Shown piece by piece: positions 24,654 through 33,952 of a DNA stretch of 64,000 bases. This stretch comes from an uncultured Christensenellaceae bacterium (lineage in GTDB: Bacteria > Bacillota > Clostridia > Christensenellales > Borkfalkiaceae): positions 1 through 64,000 of the forward strand of contig CAJULB010000006.1 of assembly GCA_910587005.1 (NCBI GenBank), given 5' to 3'. Numbering within the stretch: the first letter of the stretch is position 1; every line of letters starts with the position of its first letter. Below the pieces are notes generated by a model that was given only the letters and a program-made list of their open reading frames with translations, ran no database searches and was not told where the DNA came from. The position numbers and the translations under genes were made by a program.

Positions 24654-25888
24654 TATAACGGCTTGTCCACCGCGCCGATAAGCGCAACGGCTTTGTATTT
24701 ATCGTTAAAGTTAACGTCAATCGCGTCAAGCACATCGTTTAACGTAACGGAAGAAATTTTATTAACTCTTTCCTCGAAGTTATAAACTTGTCCGCGGTAC
24801 AAAAGCTCTTTACCGAATAAAAGCATTTGCGAGCTTGTGCTTTCCTGCGCGAAAATCTGCGAGGATATAAGCTGTTCCTTACCGCGCAAAAATTCCTCTT
24901 CGGAAATATTTTTCTTTCTCAAATCGTTAAGGCAGTTATAAATCGCCTCTGCGGACTGCTGATATTTTTCGGAGTTAACGCCCGCATACACGGCAAGCGT
25001 GCCCGTTTCGCAATAGGTCGATATATACGAATAAACCGTATAGGCAAGACCTAATTCCTCTCTGACGGTCTGAAACAGGCGCGAGGACATACTTCCGCCC
25101 AAAATCGCGTTCATAATCTGCGTTGCGTCAAAAAGCCCGTCATAGCGTTTTACGGACGGATAAGCTATGCCTATATGCACTTGCTCGATATCCTTTGTTT
25201 TGAAAAGCGACTGCGCTTTTAAATCGACCTTGACGTCCGTTTTACAGCAACAGCATTTCGGCATATCACCAAAGTATTTTTCAACCATTTCTTCCGCTGC
25301 GTTCACATCAATATTGCCCGCCATGGAAATAACTATATTGTCCGAGCAGTACCGCTTTTGCATATAGCTTTCTATGTCTGCATTGGTGAAGCCTTCAACG
25401 TTTTTGCGTGGCCCTAAAATATTTCTGCCGTAACCCCTTTCGCCGTAAAACGCGCGTGAAAGCGTATCAAGGCACAAATCGTCGGGCGTATCCTCGTTCA
25501 TATTGATTTCTTCGATTATAACGCCCTTTTCGCGCGCAAGCTCGTCCTCGGGGAAGGTGCTGTTCAAAAACAAATCCGCAAGAATTTCAAACGCTTCCTG
25601 CGCGTGTCCCGTTGTGGACTTAGCGTAATAACAAGTTATGTCCTTACCCGTAAACGCATTCATCTGCGCGCCTATCCTGTCCATTTCGTCCGATATCTGA
25701 TATGCTGTGCGCTTTTTAGTGCCTTTGAACATCATATGCTCGATAAAATGCGAAATACCGTCCTCTTTATCGCTTTCCACAGACGCGCCCGTATGCACGA
25801 GTATGCCCATTGTAACGGACATAAGTCCGGACATTTGGTTTACAACAAGTTTTAAGCCGTTATCCAATTGTTTAAAATGTATCATCAT
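24653..25888 (-). CDS. M16-family zinc metallopeptidase (MlpA/YmxG-like)
   Basis: Pitrilysin-family protease, 411 aa. The inverted zinc motif HFIEHMMF (HxxEH) near residue 47 with the distal Glu in KGVIIEEINM, and the C-terminal inactive half with the FRRGKEQL-like LRGKEQLIS. It starts at the tail of the deacetylase gene; the second of two adjacent ATGs has better spacing from TAGGAG. The order deacetylase then M16 peptidase matches ylxY-mlpA of Bacillus subtilis. No signal peptide is seen, so it probably acts in the cytoplasm. Confidence 0.92.
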   Translation of the reverse strand: MMIHFKQLDNGLKLVVNQMSGLMSVTMGILVHTGASVESDKEDGISHFIEHMMFKGTKKRTAYQISDEMDRIGAQMNAFTGKDITCYYAKSTTGHAQEAFEILADLFLNSTFPEDELAREKGVIIEEINMNEDTPDDLCLDTLSRAFYGERGYGRNILGPRKNVEGFTNADIESYMQKRYCSDNIVISMAGNIDVNAAEEMVEKYFGDMPKCCCCKTDVKVDLKAQSLFKTKDIEQVHIGIAYPSVKRYDGLFDATQIMNAILGGSMSSRLFQTVREELGLAYTVYSYISTYCETGTLAVYAGVNSEKYQQSAEAIYNCLNDLRKKNISEEEFLRGKEQLISSQIFAQESTSSQMLLFGKELLYRGQVYNFEERVNKISSVTLNDVLDAIDVNFNDKYKAVALIGAVDKPL

Positions 25889-26592
25889 TCTCCTAAATTG
25901 TGAGAAACCGCAGCGGTTTTAAGCCCGTTTTCTCTTATGTAAGTTAATATCTTCGGAAGAGCTTCAACCGTTACGTCCTTAGGGTGCATAAGAATGAACT
26001 CTCCGTTTTTTAAATTTTGGGTAGCGCGGTTAACTATAACGTTAACGTCCTTATCGCGCCAGTCGATAGTATCTCTGCTCCACATTATAACACGCATATC
26101 AAGCTGAGCGCAAGCGGACAGCGTATCTTCGCAAAAAGCGCCCGAAGGCGGAGCGAAAAGTTCTATTTTTTCACCGCAAATCATTTCAAGAATTTTAACG
26201 CTGGGACGGATTTCTTCCAGATTCGCCTCATAACCCATTTTGGAATGGTCTTTATGAAAATATCCGTGACTGCCCAGCTCGAAACCGCGGCTGTAAATTT
26301 CTCTTACGCAGTCAACGTTATCGTCCGCCCAGCAGCCGCCTATAAAAAACGTTGCGGTTGCCCCGTATTCGTCGAGAATATCCATAATTTTTTTTACGTT
26401 TTCAGTGTTTTCGTACACGTTGAACGTAAGACTTACCGCGTCGCTGTCTTCCTTTCCGCCGTAATACAGATTTGTATTTTCATACGAAACCGCCGCCGCG
26501 CTTCCGCTGAAATAGCCCACAAGCGACACCGCAAGCACGACAACCATTAAAGCGCAGTTTGTTAAAACCGAAAAAAATTTGCCTTTCTTCAA
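25885..26592 (-). CDS. Polysaccharide deacetylase-like protein (PdaB/YlxY type), catalytic Asp lost
   Basis: Exported or membrane-anchored NodB-fold protein, 235 aa, TTG start after AGGGG. Hydrophobic N-terminus (residues 8-34), then the deacetylase fold. Metal histidines are present in GSHGYFHKDH, and later motifs FAPPSG, IMWSRDTIDW and LMHPK are recognisable. In motif 1 the catalytic Asp pair is gone: LTFNVYEN stands where LTFDDG or PdaB's LTFD is usual. Enzyme activity is therefore doubtful. Overall similarity is to the sporulation proteins PdaB and YlxY, and the downstream M16 gene matches the ylxY-mlpA order. Confidence 0.85.
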   Translation of the reverse strand: MKKGKFFSVLTNCALMVVVLAVSLVGYFSGSAAAVSYENTNLYYGGKEDSDAVSLTFNVYENTENVKKIMDILDEYGATATFFIGGCWADDNVDCVREIYSRGFELGSHGYFHKDHSKMGYEANLEEIRPSVKILEMICGEKIELFAPPSGAFCEDTLSACAQLDMRVIMWSRDTIDWRDKDVNVIVNRATQNLKNGEFILMHPKDVTVEALPKILTYIRENGLKTAAVSHNLGE

Positions 26593-26654
26593 ATTAGTTT
26601 ACCCCTAAAACGAAATACTATTTATATTTTATTACGCTTTAAGGCTTAACTTGA

Positions 26655-29021
26655 CTATTTAAGCTTAATAAATGTAACCCCCGTTTCGCCCTCGCCGTAT
26701 TTTCCGAGGCGGAAGCTTTCAACGTTTTTGTGCCTTTTAAGGTGCTCGGCTATAGCTTTTTTCAGCTTGCCCGTGCCCACGCCGTGTATTACCTTTATTT
26801 CTTCCAAATTATCCGTAACCGCACCGTCAATAAAATTATCGACTTCGTACAACGCTTCGGGAACGGTCATTCCCAACACGTTAATTTCAAGTATCGGCTG
26901 GGTTTTCGGCAAATTTTTAACAACCTTGATTTTATCGGGCTTGTTCGTCTTTACGGGTTCGCCGATAATTGAAATATCCGAAATTTTAACGTGCATTTTC
27001 AGACTTCCGCAAGCGACCTCCGCCTCGCCCTTTTTGGGTGAAAAGCTTACAACCTGTCCTCGGCTGTCCATAGGCTTGATATACACGTTTTGCCCGATTT
27101 TTAAATTTTCTGCTGTCGCCTGAACGTATTCGGCAACTTGCGCTCGCTCGTTTTCTTCGTTGTAAGCGACGTCCTGCAATTTATTTTTTAAAGTTCTTGC
27201 AGCAATAAGGTCGGCTTGCGAAAGCTCCGCCTTTTTAAAAATTTCCTCAATCTGCGCAAGCATTTCTTCGGCTTGTTCGGTTCGCTCGGCTACAATTCTT
27301 CTGCTTTCGCTTCTTGCCGAGCGGTTGATTTTTTCCTTTTCTTTATTAAGTTCTTCAATCTGCGCGTTGATTTTTTTAAGTTTTTCCCGCCATTCAAGCT
27401 CCATTCCGCTTATTTCTGCAAGTCTGCGTTCGGCCTCGATACGGCTTTCTTCGGCTCGGCGGACTACGTTCTCAAAGCTTCTTGCCCCCTCGGAAAGATA
27501 TCCCTCGGCAGATTTTAAAATTTCCGCGCTCATTCCCAGCCTTCTTGAAATAGCAAGCGCGTTGCTTGCCCCCGGTAAGCCGATTTTTATGCTGTAAAGC
27601 GGTTTTAACGTGTCGGAATCAAACTCCATACTTGCGTTTTCTATGCCGTTAACCGTGTACGCAAACTCCTTTAACGGCGTAAAATGCGTGGTAACAATAC
27701 CCTTTGCTCCGCAATCAAGCAAGTGCTTTACGACCGCCTTTGCAAGCGCCTGGCCCTCGTCGGGGTTGGTTCCGCCGCCAAGCTCGTCAATTAAAATAAG
27801 GCTTTTACCGTCCGCATTGTTGCAGATGTCTATAACGTTGACTATATGCGATGAAAAAGTCGAAAGGCTTTCTTCAATGCTCTGGCTGTCGCCGACGTCG
27901 CAGAAAACGCCGTTGAAAACCGCAACCGCACTGCCCTCCGCCGCGGGAATAAACAACCCGCAAGCCGCCATTAAACAAAACAGCCCAGTCATTTTAAGCG
28001 TAACCGTTTTTCCGCCCGTATTCGCGCCAGAAAGCAGTAAAAAATTGTAATCTGCCCCAAGTTCAACCGACACGGGCACAACCTTGTCCTTATCGATAAG
28101 CGGGTGTCTGCCCTTGATAATATTGATATAACCGCGGTTGTTGATTTTCGGCTGAACGCATTTCAGCGAATAACAGTATTCCGCACGGGCATACAGCCCG
28201 TCAAGCTCGGCAAGAATTTCCGCGTCGGTTTGCAGTTGCGCCGACATTGCACCCAAACGTTTGGAAAGCGAGCGCAAAATTGCTTCTACTTCTTCTTTTT
28301 CGTCTATGGAAAGCGCAATTAACTCGTTGTTTAGTTCAAGCACGTATTCCGGTTCGATAAAAAACGTTGCGCCCGTTTTGGAACGGTCATGAACGAACCC
28401 GCGGACGCGGCTTTTGTGCTCCGCCTTTACAGGGATAACGTATCTGTCGTTTCTGATTGTGACAATTCCGTCCTGCAAATATTCCGCGTCTTTACCCGAA
28501 ACATACTCGGAAAGTTTAGAACGTATTCTCTCATTTAAATTTTTTATCCGCTGTCTTATTGTATAAAGTCTGTCGCTTGCAAAATCGCTTACAGCATCGG
28601 GCGAAAGAATTTTATCCGTTATATCGTCTTCAAGATTTTTATCAAAGTAAATTCTTGCGGTAAACTGCCTTATCAGCGAAATTTCTTCATCGCTTATCCT
28701 TTCCACGCTTTCATACGCAACTCTTGCGGAACGCAAAAGCGCGGCGGCGTTCAGAAGTTCGCCGCAGGACAGCGCAGAGCCTTTTTCTGCGCGCTTTAAC
28801 TCGTCCGTCATTTCCGCAAACTGCTCTATTTTGCCCGCGCCGTAAGTATATAACAGCTTATCGCACTCGTAAGTCAGCGCAAGCCTGCGCTTTACTTCGG
28901 TTAAATCGGCGGAAGGCACACAGCATTTTATTAAAGCTTTACCGCTTTCCAGCGCGGCGTATTCGGCAACCTGCGATAAAATTTTATTAAGTTCTAATTT
29001 TTCTATACTTTTTTTGTCCAT
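26655..29021 (-). CDS. mutS2: Endonuclease MutS2
   Basis: MutS2, 788 aa. Core and clamp helices (1-300), ATPase with Walker A SGANTGGKTVTLKMTG near residue 330, Walker B LILIDELGGGTNPDEG and the H-loop TTHFTP, a long coiled coil (about 510-620), KOW-like region, and C-terminal Smr nuclease domain with LDVLGM-like ILEINVLGMTVPEA and IHGVGTGKL. It lacks the MutS mismatch-recognition domain. Known to suppress recombination or rescue collided ribosomes. The ATG at 29021 starts ten bases after the U32 stop. Confidence 0.96.
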   Translation of the reverse strand: MDKKSIEKLELNKILSQVAEYAALESGKALIKCCVPSADLTEVKRRLALTYECDKLLYTYGAGKIEQFAEMTDELKRAEKGSALSCGELLNAAALLRSARVAYESVERISDEEISLIRQFTARIYFDKNLEDDITDKILSPDAVSDFASDRLYTIRQRIKNLNERIRSKLSEYVSGKDAEYLQDGIVTIRNDRYVIPVKAEHKSRVRGFVHDRSKTGATFFIEPEYVLELNNELIALSIDEKEEVEAILRSLSKRLGAMSAQLQTDAEILAELDGLYARAEYCYSLKCVQPKINNRGYINIIKGRHPLIDKDKVVPVSVELGADYNFLLLSGANTGGKTVTLKMTGLFCLMAACGLFIPAAEGSAVAVFNGVFCDVGDSQSIEESLSTFSSHIVNVIDICNNADGKSLILIDELGGGTNPDEGQALAKAVVKHLLDCGAKGIVTTHFTPLKEFAYTVNGIENASMEFDSDTLKPLYSIKIGLPGASNALAISRRLGMSAEILKSAEGYLSEGARSFENVVRRAEESRIEAERRLAEISGMELEWREKLKKINAQIEELNKEKEKINRSARSESRRIVAERTEQAEEMLAQIEEIFKKAELSQADLIAARTLKNKLQDVAYNEENERAQVAEYVQATAENLKIGQNVYIKPMDSRGQVVSFSPKKGEAEVACGSLKMHVKISDISIIGEPVKTNKPDKIKVVKNLPKTQPILEINVLGMTVPEALYEVDNFIDGAVTDNLEEIKVIHGVGTGKLKKAIAEHLKRHKNVESFRLGKYGEGETGVTFIKLK

Positions 29022-29030
29022 ATAATTCAA

Positions 29031-31214
29031 TTATTCAATGGGTTTTGCGGTGTGTCCGCGTGTGTAACCGCCGTTGAAATGCCGTTTCAGTTTTTCAATA
29101 TCCGAAATTGATTTGAACAGCTCGGCGGGATTTTCTTCAAGCGTAGCGTCGATAAGCGTTCCGCTGAAATTCTGCGCCGAAACAAGGTCTGCGCAGTTAT
29201 AGACCTCGAAACGGCAACTATCCGTGCATTTGTATCTGCGCAAGGGGAATTTTCTGCCGTTTTCATCCGTTAATGTGTAAATTTTGCGCTTATCGCAGCT
29301 GTTGCACTTTTTTTCAAACGGACAGTAAATCAAATCCATAACCTTTATATTGCCCGCAGTAAGATAAAAAGTGTTTTGCGTTGAAAGCGGTTGCGCTTCC
29401 TCCGCCGTTAATTCTTTTGACAACACAATATATTTTGCATTGCAAAGCGCAATATCCGCGCTGTTTGAAAAATTAAGCCCGCAACCAGCAAACAGCGGTT
29501 TATTCAATTCTTCCGCAAGCTTAAAGCCGTATATTCCGTCGCAGTAAATTCCGTCGAATTTTTCAGTCAGCGGTTTAATTTTTTCAATTTCCGCGCCCGT
29601 AAGATAAGGCGGTAAAAATAAATATTTTTCGCCGTTGAAATTTTCTGTCAGTTTTTTAATATCCTCGGAAAAATCATTCAGCTTCAGAATGCCGATATCG
29701 GCGGAAATCACGTTCAAATCGGTGCAGATTACAGCCGTTTTTGCAGTTTTTGAAGCTGTTAACGCGGGATTTTCAAACTTTTTTGCAATTTGCGCGTTTT
29801 TATTCTTCGTAATTTTATCAAAATAACCGCTGAAAGCGTATCGCCGCAGAGCGTTCAGTTCGGAAGCAGGAACAAAAACGCCGTCCGTTTTAATTTGCCC
29901 GAACGTTACCTCAAACGGAAATTTATCTGTCTTTTTGAAGCAGTTTTTAATTTCTTCCACTGTCAAAGGACGCTTTTCAGCCCCTTCAAGCAGTTTTTCT
30001 CCGCAAAAGATACAATCGTTTACACCAATTTGCGCAATTTTACCGCATAAAAATTCGGCGGAAATTTCAACGGAAAGCTTTCTTGATTGCCCGTTCAGCC
30101 TTGAATTAAGCGCATTGTCGGTCGTTATAAATGCTTTATCGCCGTTTTTAAGCCGTTCACGGCAGTTAAGCGCAATTCCGCCCTTAATTTTACAAGCAAA
30201 CGTAGCTCCGCCGACCTCTTTTCCGTTACGCAATACTTTAAAACCGTCGCCGACAGAAAAATTTTGCTCGGTTTTGATAGTAAATTTGCCGTTTTCAACC
30301 TTGATTACGCCTACAAATTCGCCTATATGTCCTTGAACCGACGAGGAAATAAAGTTTTTATCCTGCCCGAAAGCAAGTCCGCTTGTGTAATTTCCGCGGT
30401 TATACGTACGCTTTAAATCGCTTAAATCTGCCTGACTGCGCAAACCGCTTATAATATTTCTGTAATATTTTACTGCCGAAGAAACATACTCCGGGCGCCT
30501 CATTCTACCCTCGATTTTAAAGGAAAATACGCCTGCGCTTTTAAGCTTTTCAATATCCCCGCCGACGCTCAAATCGGAAAGCGAAAGTCTGTAAGCGTTT
30601 TCTTCGAAACCGCCGCGGTCAACAGAATATTTTTTTCTGCAAGGCTGTTTGCATCTGCCGCGGTTGCCCGAATTTCCGCCCGCGAACGATGAAAAATAGC
30701 ACTGTCCGGAAAAGCATGTACAAAGCGCGCCCTGAACAAAAACTTCCGTTTCTATTATTTTTGCAATTTCCGCAATATCGCAAAGCAACGTTTCTCTGGC
30801 AAGAATTACCCTGTCAAAGCCGTATTCTTTGGCAAGCCGTGCGCCGTAAACATTGCAAACGCCCGCCTGCGTGGACAAATGCAGACAAATCTGCGGACAA
30901 ATTTCCTTCAAAAATTTCCCGACGAAAATATCGGAAATTATAAGCGCGTCCGCTCCGCCGTTCCATGCGCCGACAGCGGAATTATAAAAGCTTTTAAGCT
31001 CGCGCTCTTTTATTAGCGTATTCATTGCAACGTAGACCTTTACGCCGAATAAATGCGCCGTTTTTACAATTTCGTTAAATTCCGCATCGTTAAAGTTTTC
31101 CGCCGAATTTCTTGCGGAAAACTGCTTTAAACCGAGATAAATTGCATCCGCGCCTGCGTTTATTGCCGCCAAAGCGCTGTTTTTATCGCCCGCAGGGGCT
31201 AATACTTCAGACAT
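29031..31214 (-). CDS. U32-family protein (RlhA/TrhP-like)
   Basis: Protein of the former peptidase U32 family, 727 aa: TIM-barrel N-half with EVLAPAGDKNSALAAINAGADAIYLG, MNTLIKERE, and the conserved Cys cluster in ALCTCFSGQCYFSS and GRCKQPCR, followed by a collagenase-like DUF3656 region and a second Cys cluster near the C-terminus (FEKKCNSCDKRK, YKCTDSC). Known members hydroxylate tRNA U34 (TrhP) or 23S rRNA C2501 (RlhA) using prephenate or iron-sulfur chemistry; the substrate here is not known. The second ATG (31214) is taken because it begins the conserved domain. Confidence 0.9.
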   Translation of the reverse strand: MSEVLAPAGDKNSALAAINAGADAIYLGLKQFSARNSAENFNDAEFNEIVKTAHLFGVKVYVAMNTLIKERELKSFYNSAVGAWNGGADALIISDIFVGKFLKEICPQICLHLSTQAGVCNVYGARLAKEYGFDRVILARETLLCDIAEIAKIIETEVFVQGALCTCFSGQCYFSSFAGGNSGNRGRCKQPCRKKYSVDRGGFEENAYRLSLSDLSVGGDIEKLKSAGVFSFKIEGRMRRPEYVSSAVKYYRNIISGLRSQADLSDLKRTYNRGNYTSGLAFGQDKNFISSSVQGHIGEFVGVIKVENGKFTIKTEQNFSVGDGFKVLRNGKEVGGATFACKIKGGIALNCRERLKNGDKAFITTDNALNSRLNGQSRKLSVEISAEFLCGKIAQIGVNDCIFCGEKLLEGAEKRPLTVEEIKNCFKKTDKFPFEVTFGQIKTDGVFVPASELNALRRYAFSGYFDKITKNKNAQIAKKFENPALTASKTAKTAVICTDLNVISADIGILKLNDFSEDIKKLTENFNGEKYLFLPPYLTGAEIEKIKPLTEKFDGIYCDGIYGFKLAEELNKPLFAGCGLNFSNSADIALCNAKYIVLSKELTAEEAQPLSTQNTFYLTAGNIKVMDLIYCPFEKKCNSCDKRKIYTLTDENGRKFPLRRYKCTDSCRFEVYNCADLVSAQNFSGTLIDATLEENPAELFKSISDIEKLKRHFNGGYTRGHTAKPIE

Positions 31215-31218
31215 AGTA

Positions 31219-32043
31219 CTATGCAAAACCGAATTTTTCTATAATTTGAGCCAAAGCTCCCTCGTTGTTTGATACCGAAACAAAGTCGGCTTCCGCTTTT
31301 AATCTATGGTCGGCGTTATTAACCGCAACGCCTACGCCCGCAACCTTTATCATAGGCAAATCGTTAAGATTATCGCCGGCCGCCACGGTTTTTTCAATAG
31401 GTATATTGTAATGCTCGGCAAGAAACTTCAACGCTTCGCCCTTATTGTCTGTTATATGGGAAATTTCAACTAGCACGCTTGCGCTGCACGTTACGTCGAA
31501 TTTTCCGCCCAAACGCTTTTGCAGTTCGTTATACAGTCCGTCGCGTTCGTTTTTGTTAACCAAAACGGCGGCCTTCTGACAGAAAAGCTTTTCCTTTTCT
31601 ACAAAATCGGATATTTTTCCGTCAATAAACTCCGCTTCAACTCCGACAATGCGCTCATATAGCTGTAAAAATTCATTATCTTTCGGAATATCCGTATATA
31701 AATCGTTATCGGCGTAAATGTTAACAGGGCGGTTTAATTCTTCAAGCGTGCGGCAGATTTCAACCATACTTTCATATGGCATACCGCTACGCTTTATAAT
31801 TTTTCCGCTTTCTATATCGGCAATTACAGAACCTTGATATGCAATTACAATACCTTTTAACCCTAATTCCCGCACCCGCGGCAATATAGAGCACAACATT
31901 CTGCCAGTACATACGGCAAATATTCCGCCGTTTTCAACATATCCGTTTATAGCCGACTTAACTGCGGGCGGAATTTGCTGATTATCGTCAATCAGCGTTC
32001 CGTCAAAATCGGATACTATTAGTTTACAGTTCAATTTCCTCAT
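31219..32043 (-). CDS. HAD-superfamily Cof-type phosphatase
   Basis: Class IIB HAD hydrolase, 274 aa. Motif I VSDFDGTLID at residue 10, motif II CTGRM, the C2 cap domain (about 85-190), and motif III/IV AAGDNLNDLPMIKVAGVGVAV. Members dephosphorylate sugar phosphates, FMN or pyridoxal phosphate; specificity cannot be read from sequence. It overlaps uvrC by four bases and the U32 gene is immediately downstream. Confidence 0.92.
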   Translation of the reverse strand: MRKLNCKLIVSDFDGTLIDDNQQIPPAVKSAINGYVENGGIFAVCTGRMLCSILPRVRELGLKGIVIAYQGSVIADIESGKIIKRSGMPYESMVEICRTLEELNRPVNIYADNDLYTDIPKDNEFLQLYERIVGVEAEFIDGKISDFVEKEKLFCQKAAVLVNKNERDGLYNELQKRLGGKFDVTCSASVLVEISHITDNKGEALKFLAEHYNIPIEKTVAAGDNLNDLPMIKVAGVGVAVNNADHRLKAEADFVSVSNNEGALAQIIEKFGFA

Positions 32044-33848
32044 AAGTTTTCTTCTAAATAAAGTTTGATTTTTTCAGCCTGAGCGCGGCTTATTCCCTCA
32101 ACCGCGGCTAAATCCTCTACGCTTGCGCTTATAATTTTATCCAGCGTGCCGAATTTTTCAAGCAAAGCCATTCTTCTTACCTTGCCCACTCCGTCGATTT
32201 CCGTCAAAACGCTTTGCAGATTGCGTTTGGAATGTAAATTTCTGAAATAGGTTATAGCAAATCTGTGCGCCTCGTCGCGTATTCTCTGCAACATTTTCAG
32301 CGAATAATCACGGTGCGGTATTTTTATACTTTCAGCGGAATTTAAAGTAAAAACTTCTTCCTCGCGCTTGGCAAGCGAAACAAGCTCTATACCGCGCACG
32401 CCCATTCCGTCAAAAATTTCTTTAACGGCGGAAAGCTGTCCCTTGCCTCCGTCAATTATAATTAAGTCGGGCTTAGGAAATTTATCTTCTTCTTCGGAAC
32501 CGAGCTTTTTAAGCCTGCGGGTTAAAACTTCCTGCAAGGATGCAAAATCGTCAGCGCCCTCAACGGTTTTTATTTTAAACCTGCGGTAGCTGTTTCTGTC
32601 CACTTCACCGTCTATAAAAACGACCATAGAACCGACCTTATCCACCCCGCTGATGTTTGAAATATCGTAGCATTCCATTCTGCGCGGGTAACGTTCAAGC
32701 CCCAGCAGCTCCTGCAAGCGCCTGCACGCGTTCACAGTCATATCGTCCTTGTGCTTTATTTTATCAACGGATTTTTCAAGATAATCTTCGGCGTTTTGCT
32801 TTGCCATTTTAAGTAAACGCGCTTTATCGCCCTGTTTTGCCAAAGTAATCTCAACCGATTTGCCGAATTTCTCTTTAAAATAGTTCTGCAAAAGCTCTTT
32901 TTCACAAACCTCTTCGGTAATAATTTCTGAAGGCAGTTCGCGGTTGGAATAATACTGAATAATAAAGCTTGTAAGCGCTTCACCGTCGTTCAAATGCGCC
33001 TCGTCCAAAGCGAAGCTCGTACCGCCCTGCATAATTCCCTTGCGCGTAACGAGGATATTAACGGCGGAATAAAGATTATTCGTTGCGTATGCGATAATAT
33101 CCGCGTCGATACAGCGGTTAAGCGAGGTTATACGCTTAGCTTCGAGTTTTGAAAGCATTGCAAGCTTATTTTTATAGTCAAGCGCAAGCTCGAAATTTTC
33201 GTTTTCGGCGGCGGAAATCATTTTCTGCTTTAACAGCTCTTCCGCCTCTTTATAGTTTCCGTCAAGAAAATTCAAAGCTTTTTTGACCTGCTCGCCGTAA
33301 GCTTCCGCGCTGACCTTTCCCGCGCAAGGCGCGGTGCATCTGCCTATGTGATAGTTAAGGCACTCCCTCTTTTTGCCCGTGGTCTGCGTTCGGCACAAGC
33401 GCACGCTGAACGTCAGCTGTAAAGTGTCAAGAATATCCTTGCAGTTAATTCCGCCCATAAACGGTCCGAAGTATCTGCAACCGTCCTTTTTTATTTTGCG
33501 CGTAATATAAAAATTCGGAAATTTTTCCCGCATATCCGCTTTTATATACGGATAGGTTTTATCGTCCTTTAATAAAATGTTATATTTGGGCTTGTACTTT
33601 TTGATTAAATTGTTTTCAAGCGCAAGCGCGTCTATTTCAGAATTGGTTATTATATAGTTGAAATCTCTGATATTTTCAACCATTTTCATTACTTTTTCGG
33701 GCTTGGCGGTATTATGGAAGTATTGCCGAACCCGATTTTTCAGCACCCGCGCTTTTCCGACGTATATTATGTTTTTGTACCCGTCCAGCATTATATAAAC
33801 GCCGGGGCTTTCGGGCAAAAGTTTAAGTTTTTCGGAAATAATGTCCAT
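32040..33848 (-). CDS. uvrC: Excinuclease ABC subunit C
   Basis: Nucleotide-excision repair nuclease, 602 aa. N-terminal GIY-YIG domain (LPESPGVYIMLDGYKNIIYVGKA split across residues 12-34), Cys-rich region with LNYHIGRCTAPC, UVR motif near 205-240, central RNase H-like domain with DISNISG and DGGKGQLSA, and C-terminal tandem helix-hairpin-helix ending at the last residues. It makes both incisions around a lesion presented by UvrB. First gene of the long run of repair genes. Confidence 0.97.
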   Translation of the reverse strand: MDIISEKLKLLPESPGVYIMLDGYKNIIYVGKARVLKNRVRQYFHNTAKPEKVMKMVENIRDFNYIITNSEIDALALENNLIKKYKPKYNILLKDDKTYPYIKADMREKFPNFYITRKIKKDGCRYFGPFMGGINCKDILDTLQLTFSVRLCRTQTTGKKRECLNYHIGRCTAPCAGKVSAEAYGEQVKKALNFLDGNYKEAEELLKQKMISAAENENFELALDYKNKLAMLSKLEAKRITSLNRCIDADIIAYATNNLYSAVNILVTRKGIMQGGTSFALDEAHLNDGEALTSFIIQYYSNRELPSEIITEEVCEKELLQNYFKEKFGKSVEITLAKQGDKARLLKMAKQNAEDYLEKSVDKIKHKDDMTVNACRRLQELLGLERYPRRMECYDISNISGVDKVGSMVVFIDGEVDRNSYRRFKIKTVEGADDFASLQEVLTRRLKKLGSEEEDKFPKPDLIIIDGGKGQLSAVKEIFDGMGVRGIELVSLAKREEEVFTLNSAESIKIPHRDYSLKMLQRIRDEAHRFAITYFRNLHSKRNLQSVLTEIDGVGKVRRMALLEKFGTLDKIISASVEDLAAVEGISRAQAEKIKLYLEENL

Positions 33849-33858
33849 AACCGTTTAA

Positions 33859-33887
33859 ATTATAGCACTTATGCTGTTTTTTTGCAA
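33859..33887 (-). promoter_or_regulatory. uvrC operon promoter
   Basis: TTGCAA (33882-33887), 17 bp, TATAAT (33859-33864) on minus, about four bases plus leader before the uvrC start. No LexA-type palindrome is seen next to it. Confidence 0.75.
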
Positions 33888-33906
33888 TATTTATTTACTG
33901 CAAATT

Positions 33907-33938
33907 AAAAAGGTCCCGCCGCAAAGCAAGACCTTTTT
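33907..33938 (-). terminator. Terminator of the pectate lyase-like gene
   Basis: AAAAAGGTC / GACCTTTTT stem with a 14-base loop, 15 bases after the stop codon. Confidence 0.8.
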
Positions 33939-33952
33939 ATTATTTACTGTAT

